Both the position numbers and the translations under genes were made by a program. 16,777 nucleotides of DNA, taken from positions 1 to 16,777 of the forward strand of contig CAVKEB010000045.1 of assembly GCA_963655255.1 (NCBI GenBank), written 5' to 3'. How positions within the stretch are numbered: position 1 is the stretch's first letter; each line of letters opens with the position of its first letter. Origin of the DNA: CAG-791 sp963655255. GTDB lineage: Bacteria; Bacillota; Clostridia; Lachnospirales; Lachnospiraceae. A model generated the notes under the pieces. It was not told the DNA's origin, made no database searches, and saw nothing but the letters and a program-made list of their open reading frames with translations. Below are positions 14,449 to 16,777 of the stretch, piece by piece.

Positions 14449-15777
14449 ATGAACAAGAACAATTTTGCCATGTCCGCTCCGAAGGGGTGGAACAGCTACG
14501 ATTACTACGATACGTCGGTGACGGAGGCGGAGGTTCGTGCCAATGCAGAATATCTTGCGGATCATCTGAAGTCTGCGGGCTACGAATATGTGGTCATCGA
14601 CATTGAGTGGTATTCCAGAGATGCGGGAACAAAGCGACCGGAGATTCAGTATATTCCGTTCGGAGATGACGCGATGGATGAGTATGGGCGCCTTCAGCCG
14701 GCGGAGAACCGCTTTCCGTCCTCTGCGGGGGGAAAGGGCTTCACGGAGCTTGCGGCTTATATCCACAGCCTTGGCCTGAAATTCGGCATTCATATCATGC
14801 GCGGAATTCCAAGAGCGGCGGCTTACCGGCACCTCCCGATTCTGGGAACACAGATGACGGCGGATCAGGTGGCGGATCCTTATTCCATCTGCCCGTGGAA
14901 CCCAGACATGTACGGCGTGCGCAACATTCCGGAGGGACAGGCTTATTATGATTCCCTGATCCGGATGTATGCGGACTGGGGAGTGGACTTCATCAAATGT
15001 GATGATATCTGCGATTCCAGACAGTATCCGGACGGAAGCCAGGTGGAGGAATTTTCCGGATGGCACGAGACGGAAATGATTCACCGCGCGATTCTGAAGA
15101 CCGGGCGGCCGATTGTCCTGTCCCTCTCTCCGGGACCGGCGCACATTGACCGCGCATGGTTCTATGCGCAGAACGCGAATATGTGGCGCATTACGGATGA
15201 TTTCTGGGACAGCTGGCCGCTGCTGCTGGATATGTTCAGCCGCTGTGAGAAGTGGCAGGACCATGTAGCCTGCGGCTGCTATCCGGACTGTGATATGCTC
15301 CCGGTCGGTGTGATCGGCAAGACGTTTGGCGAGGAGCGCCGGTCAGCGTTTACGAACACGGAGATCCGCACGATGCTGACGCTCTGGAATATGTTCGGAG
15401 CGCCGCTGATGATTGGAGGCGAGCTGACGAAGCTCTCGGACGAGGAACTCCGGATGCTGACGAACAAGGAACTTCTGGCGCTCAATGACGGACAGCATTT
15501 CGGCAGACAGATTCTCCGGAATGAGACGATGGCAGTCTGGGAAAATACGGACTGCGCGGATGGGCATATGACGGTAGCGATCTTTAACCTTGCGGATGAA
15601 GACGGGATGCGGAGTATTTCCATCGAAGAGCTCGGCATCGAGCGCGAGGACGGAAGCGTTCCGCAGACTCTGCAGCTTCATGAGCTCTGGGAGAAGACCA
15701 ACCAGACCGTGACAGACGGTGTGATCGCGGCCGAGGTTCCGGCGCACGGTGTGAAGGTGTACCGTCTGGTCGGCTGA
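14449..15777 (+). CDS. GH27-family glycosidase (alpha-galactosidase-like)
   Basis: 442 residues, no signal peptide, so an intracellular enzyme acting on imported oligosaccharides. GH27 enzymes are retaining glycosidases on alpha-galactosides or alpha-N-acetylgalactosaminides, and some on beta-L-arabinopyranosides. Seen: KGWNSYDYY (GWNS 13-16) at the N-terminus, YVVIDIEW, LGLKFGIHIMRG, then WGVDFIKCDDI, in which Asp185 fits the nucleophile. WRITDDFWDSW follows, with Asp251 the likely acid/base. The barrel ends with MFGAPLMIGGELTKLSDEELRMLTNKELLALNDG, and a C-terminal beta domain follows. The residue before the nucleophile is Cys184 rather than the usual Tyr, and a second Asp follows. Start ATG 14449 after GGGAAGGG. 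It stands alone, without sugar transporter or regulator, so the substrate is open. Confidence 0.88.
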   Translation: MNKNNFAMSAPKGWNSYDYYDTSVTEAEVRANAEYLADHLKSAGYEYVVIDIEWYSRDAGTKRPEIQYIPFGDDAMDEYGRLQPAENRFPSSAGGKGFTELAAYIHSLGLKFGIHIMRGIPRAAAYRHLPILGTQMTADQVADPYSICPWNPDMYGVRNIPEGQAYYDSLIRMYADWGVDFIKCDDICDSRQYPDGSQVEEFSGWHETEMIHRAILKTGRPIVLSLSPGPAHIDRAWFYAQNANMWRITDDFWDSWPLLLDMFSRCEKWQDHVACGCYPDCDMLPVGVIGKTFGEERRSAFTNTEIRTMLTLWNMFGAPLMIGGELTKLSDEELRMLTNKELLALNDGQHFGRQILRNETMAVWENTDCADGHMTVAIFNLADEDGMRSISIEELGIEREDGSVPQTLQLHELWEKTNQTVTDGVIAAEVPAHGVKVYRLVG

Positions 15778-15897
15778 GGCGGAAAGAGAAAGATCCGGCA
15801 TCTGGGCGGACTGTTTTCGCACGCCCGGATACGGAATAAGCATCCGGTTGATCCGGCAGACGGGAAACATCAATAGAAAACAAACGGACGGAAGAAC

Positions 15898-15947
15898 GGA
15901 AAAGAAGAATAACAAGGCAGGCCTCGCAAGAAGAGACCTGCCTTGTT
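15898..15947 (-). terminator. Intrinsic terminator of the Gre gene (possibly bidirectional)
   Basis: Arms AACAAGGCAGG (15911-15921) and CCTGCCTTGTT (15937-15947), extended inside by CTC/GAG. On the minus strand the one odd position becomes a U-G wobble, giving an unbroken 15-bp stem. A T-rich tract (ATTCTTCTTTTCC) follows leftwards. It lies ~30 bases past the Gre stop. It may also end the convergent GH27 transcript, though no T-run follows on that side. Confidence 0.85.
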
Positions 15948-15976
15948 GCGTCTGCAGAAAAAACTGCCGGGATGCC

Positions 15977-16477
15977 TCAGAATTCCGAGATATCCAGCGT
16001 GCCTGCCGATGCGGAATCCCGGATCTCCCGGATTTCGGCGCGGTATGAATAAGAATCGCTCACGCGGATGGTGACGGTATCACCGACATGGTGATGCAGA
16101 AGCGCTCTGCCGATCGGAGATTCAATGCTGACAATGTTGTGAAGTGAATCAGCACGGATGGGAGTCACCAGCGTGTAGGTTTCCTCTTCGTCGTCTTCGG
16201 GAATATAGACCTTCACTTCTTTGTCTACGCCGACCTCGTCCTCCGGAGCATCCTCTACGATCTCCGCGGTGCGCAGCATCCTCTCCAGATAGCGGATGCG
16301 GCTGTTGTTATGGCCGTTTTCCCGTTTGGCGGCATAATATTCAAAGTTTTCGGAGCGGTCTCCCTGTGCGGCGGCCTCTGCAACGGCGGCAGTCAGCTTG
16401 GGCCGGAGCTCGACCCGTCTCATCTCAATTTCTGCTTCAATTTTGGCTACATCGCCCTTTGTTAAACGCTGTCCCAT
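15977..16477 (-). CDS. greA: GreA/GreB-family transcription elongation factor
   Basis: 166 residues. Gre factors enter the RNA polymerase secondary channel and trigger cleavage of backtracked RNA. The N-terminal coiled coil carries AAAQGDRSENFEYYAAKRENG, with the catalytic tip acids Asp40 and Glu43 in the same spacing as GreA Asp41/Glu44. The C-terminal FKBP-like domain has SIESPIGRALLHHHVGD. Several positions are unlike ordinary GreA (R for L after GD, HNNSRIRYLERML, HHH near the C-domain), so this may be a second Gre paralogue; the symbol is tentative. Ribosome site GAGGATGG precedes ATG 16477. Own promoter and terminator indicate a single-gene unit. Confidence 0.88.
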   Translation of the reverse strand: MGQRLTKGDVAKIEAEIEMRRVELRPKLTAAVAEAAAQGDRSENFEYYAAKRENGHNNSRIRYLERMLRTAEIVEDAPEDEVGVDKEVKVYIPEDDEEETYTLVTPIRADSLHNIVSIESPIGRALLHHHVGDTVTIRVSDSYSYRAEIREIRDSASAGTLDISEF

Positions 16478-16538
16478 ATCAAACCATCCTCATCACAAAC
16501 ATTCTGTAATGTAAACCGATTTCTTTCATACAAATCTC

Positions 16539-16547
16539 ATCATACCA
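16539..16547 (-). promoter_or_regulatory. Extended -10 promoter of the Gre gene
   Basis: Minus-strand TGGTATGAT: -10 TATGAT at 16539-16544 with the TG extension at 16546-16547. There is no good -35. Transcription would start about 55 bases before the ATG. The inverted repeat element ends 23 bases upstream of it. Confidence 0.5.
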
Positions 16548-16569
16548 CGGCTGGCAACTGTTTCATTTA

Positions 16570-16680
16570 TATACCTCGCTGAGGGAAAATCCGCGAAGGC
16601 GGTTTTGCCGAATGCGGCAGCCGGTGCGTCAGCACCTATGCTGCAGTTTGAAAGCGACATATCAATGTCACTTTCAAACT
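16570..16680 (-). repeat. Modular stem-loop repeat element in inverted orientation upstream of the Gre gene
   Basis: Read on the minus strand: H1 (16680-16645) has 16-bp arms around TGAT, with one U-G wobble. CAGCATAGGTGCTG comes next, with a GGTGC-TGAC-GCACC hairpin, then GCCGCATTCGGC, H3 AAAACCGC-CTTC-GCGG-A-TTTT with the bulged A (16606-16586), and the terminal CCTC-AGC-GAGG-TATA (16584-16570). These are the modules of the plus-strand copies in the same order. On the plus strand the H1 wobble would be a C-A mismatch, so the minus strand is the functional RNA sense. Plus-strand reading of H1 runs into TTTTTCCTTTT and could also stop rightward transcripts. Confidence 0.8.
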
Positions 16681-16777
16681 TTTTCCTTTTCGGTCGACCT
16701 TTTTGTAAAGTTCTGTTACTTTACTCAAACTTCCCACATCAAAAGTGGGTTTGTACCTTGAAAACTCAATAGTTTAA
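16681..16777 (+). other. Probable rRNA leader or spacer sequence at the window edge
   Basis: Contains GTAAAGT-TCTGTT-ACTTTAC (16705-16724), CCCAC-ATCAAAA-GTGGG (16733-16749), and then TTGTACCTTGAAAACTCAATAG (16751-16772). The last string resembles the TTGAAAACTGAA-type motif found in pre-16S leaders and 16S-23S spacers of Bacillota. No rRNA itself is inside the window and no strong promoter is visible. The call rests on that motif only. Confidence 0.4.

Noticed and set aside
13946..14452. 168-residue open frame before the glycosidase
   Set aside because: Crosses a repeat copy and the opposite-strand promoter, lacks a ribosome site and recognisable features.
15800..15830. Terminator of the glycosidase gene (ATCTGGGCG / CGCCCGGAT hairpin)
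   Set aside because: The 9-bp stem with wobble is real, but the 13-base loop is large and no T-run follows; the stronger hairpin at 15911-15947 is a better candidate.

Overview
The window looks like a chromosomal segment of a Gram-positive Bacillota, most likely a Clostridia/Lachnospiraceae-type gut anaerobe. The signs are LPXTG-type cell-wall proteins with a class C sortase, strong AGGAG ribosome sites, a LytTR regulator, an ECF S-component and a two-cluster ferredoxin protein. I cannot name a genus. No phage, transposase, CRISPR array or tRNA is visible.

Left third (1-6929): a sortase-assembled pilus locus. A receiver-less LytTR regulator (92-607, minus) diverges from a von Willebrand A tip adhesin with LPNTG (819-3227). 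Then come a SpaA-type pilin ending in LPSAG (3381-5066), a class C sortase (5070-6023) and a small pilin (6129-6929). The small pilin keeps a VYPK pilin motif but lacks LP in its sorting signal. The likely logic is a tip adhesin plus a pilin polymer joined by the sortase, with the small pilin as basal or alternative subunit and LytTR as the local regulator.

Middle (7039-13092): a MacAB-type tripartite exporter operon (adaptor, ATPase, permease) with overlapping genes. It is followed by a 104-bp tandem hairpin array, a small Sec-secreted protein carrying two aromatic/NPD-type repeats, and a DUF362-ferredoxin protein.

Right third: an ECF transporter S-component (minus) with a long untranslated leader, a GH27 alpha-galactosidase-like glycosidase, and a GreA-family elongation factor (minus) with its own terminator. 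The last ~100 bases resemble a pre-rRNA leader or spacer.

The most unusual thing is a family of modular stem-loop repeats, at 1-87, 3271-3377, 10882-11134, 14110-14161 and (inverted) 16570-16680. Loops, linkers and a bulged A are conserved while several stem arms differ but still pair. The wobble pairs make sense as G-U only in one orientation, which usually points at a downstream gene. Two near-identical copies bracket the LytTR-adhesin cassette. This looks like a BOX-like or MITE-like family acting as RNA, and is the best candidate here for something undescribed.
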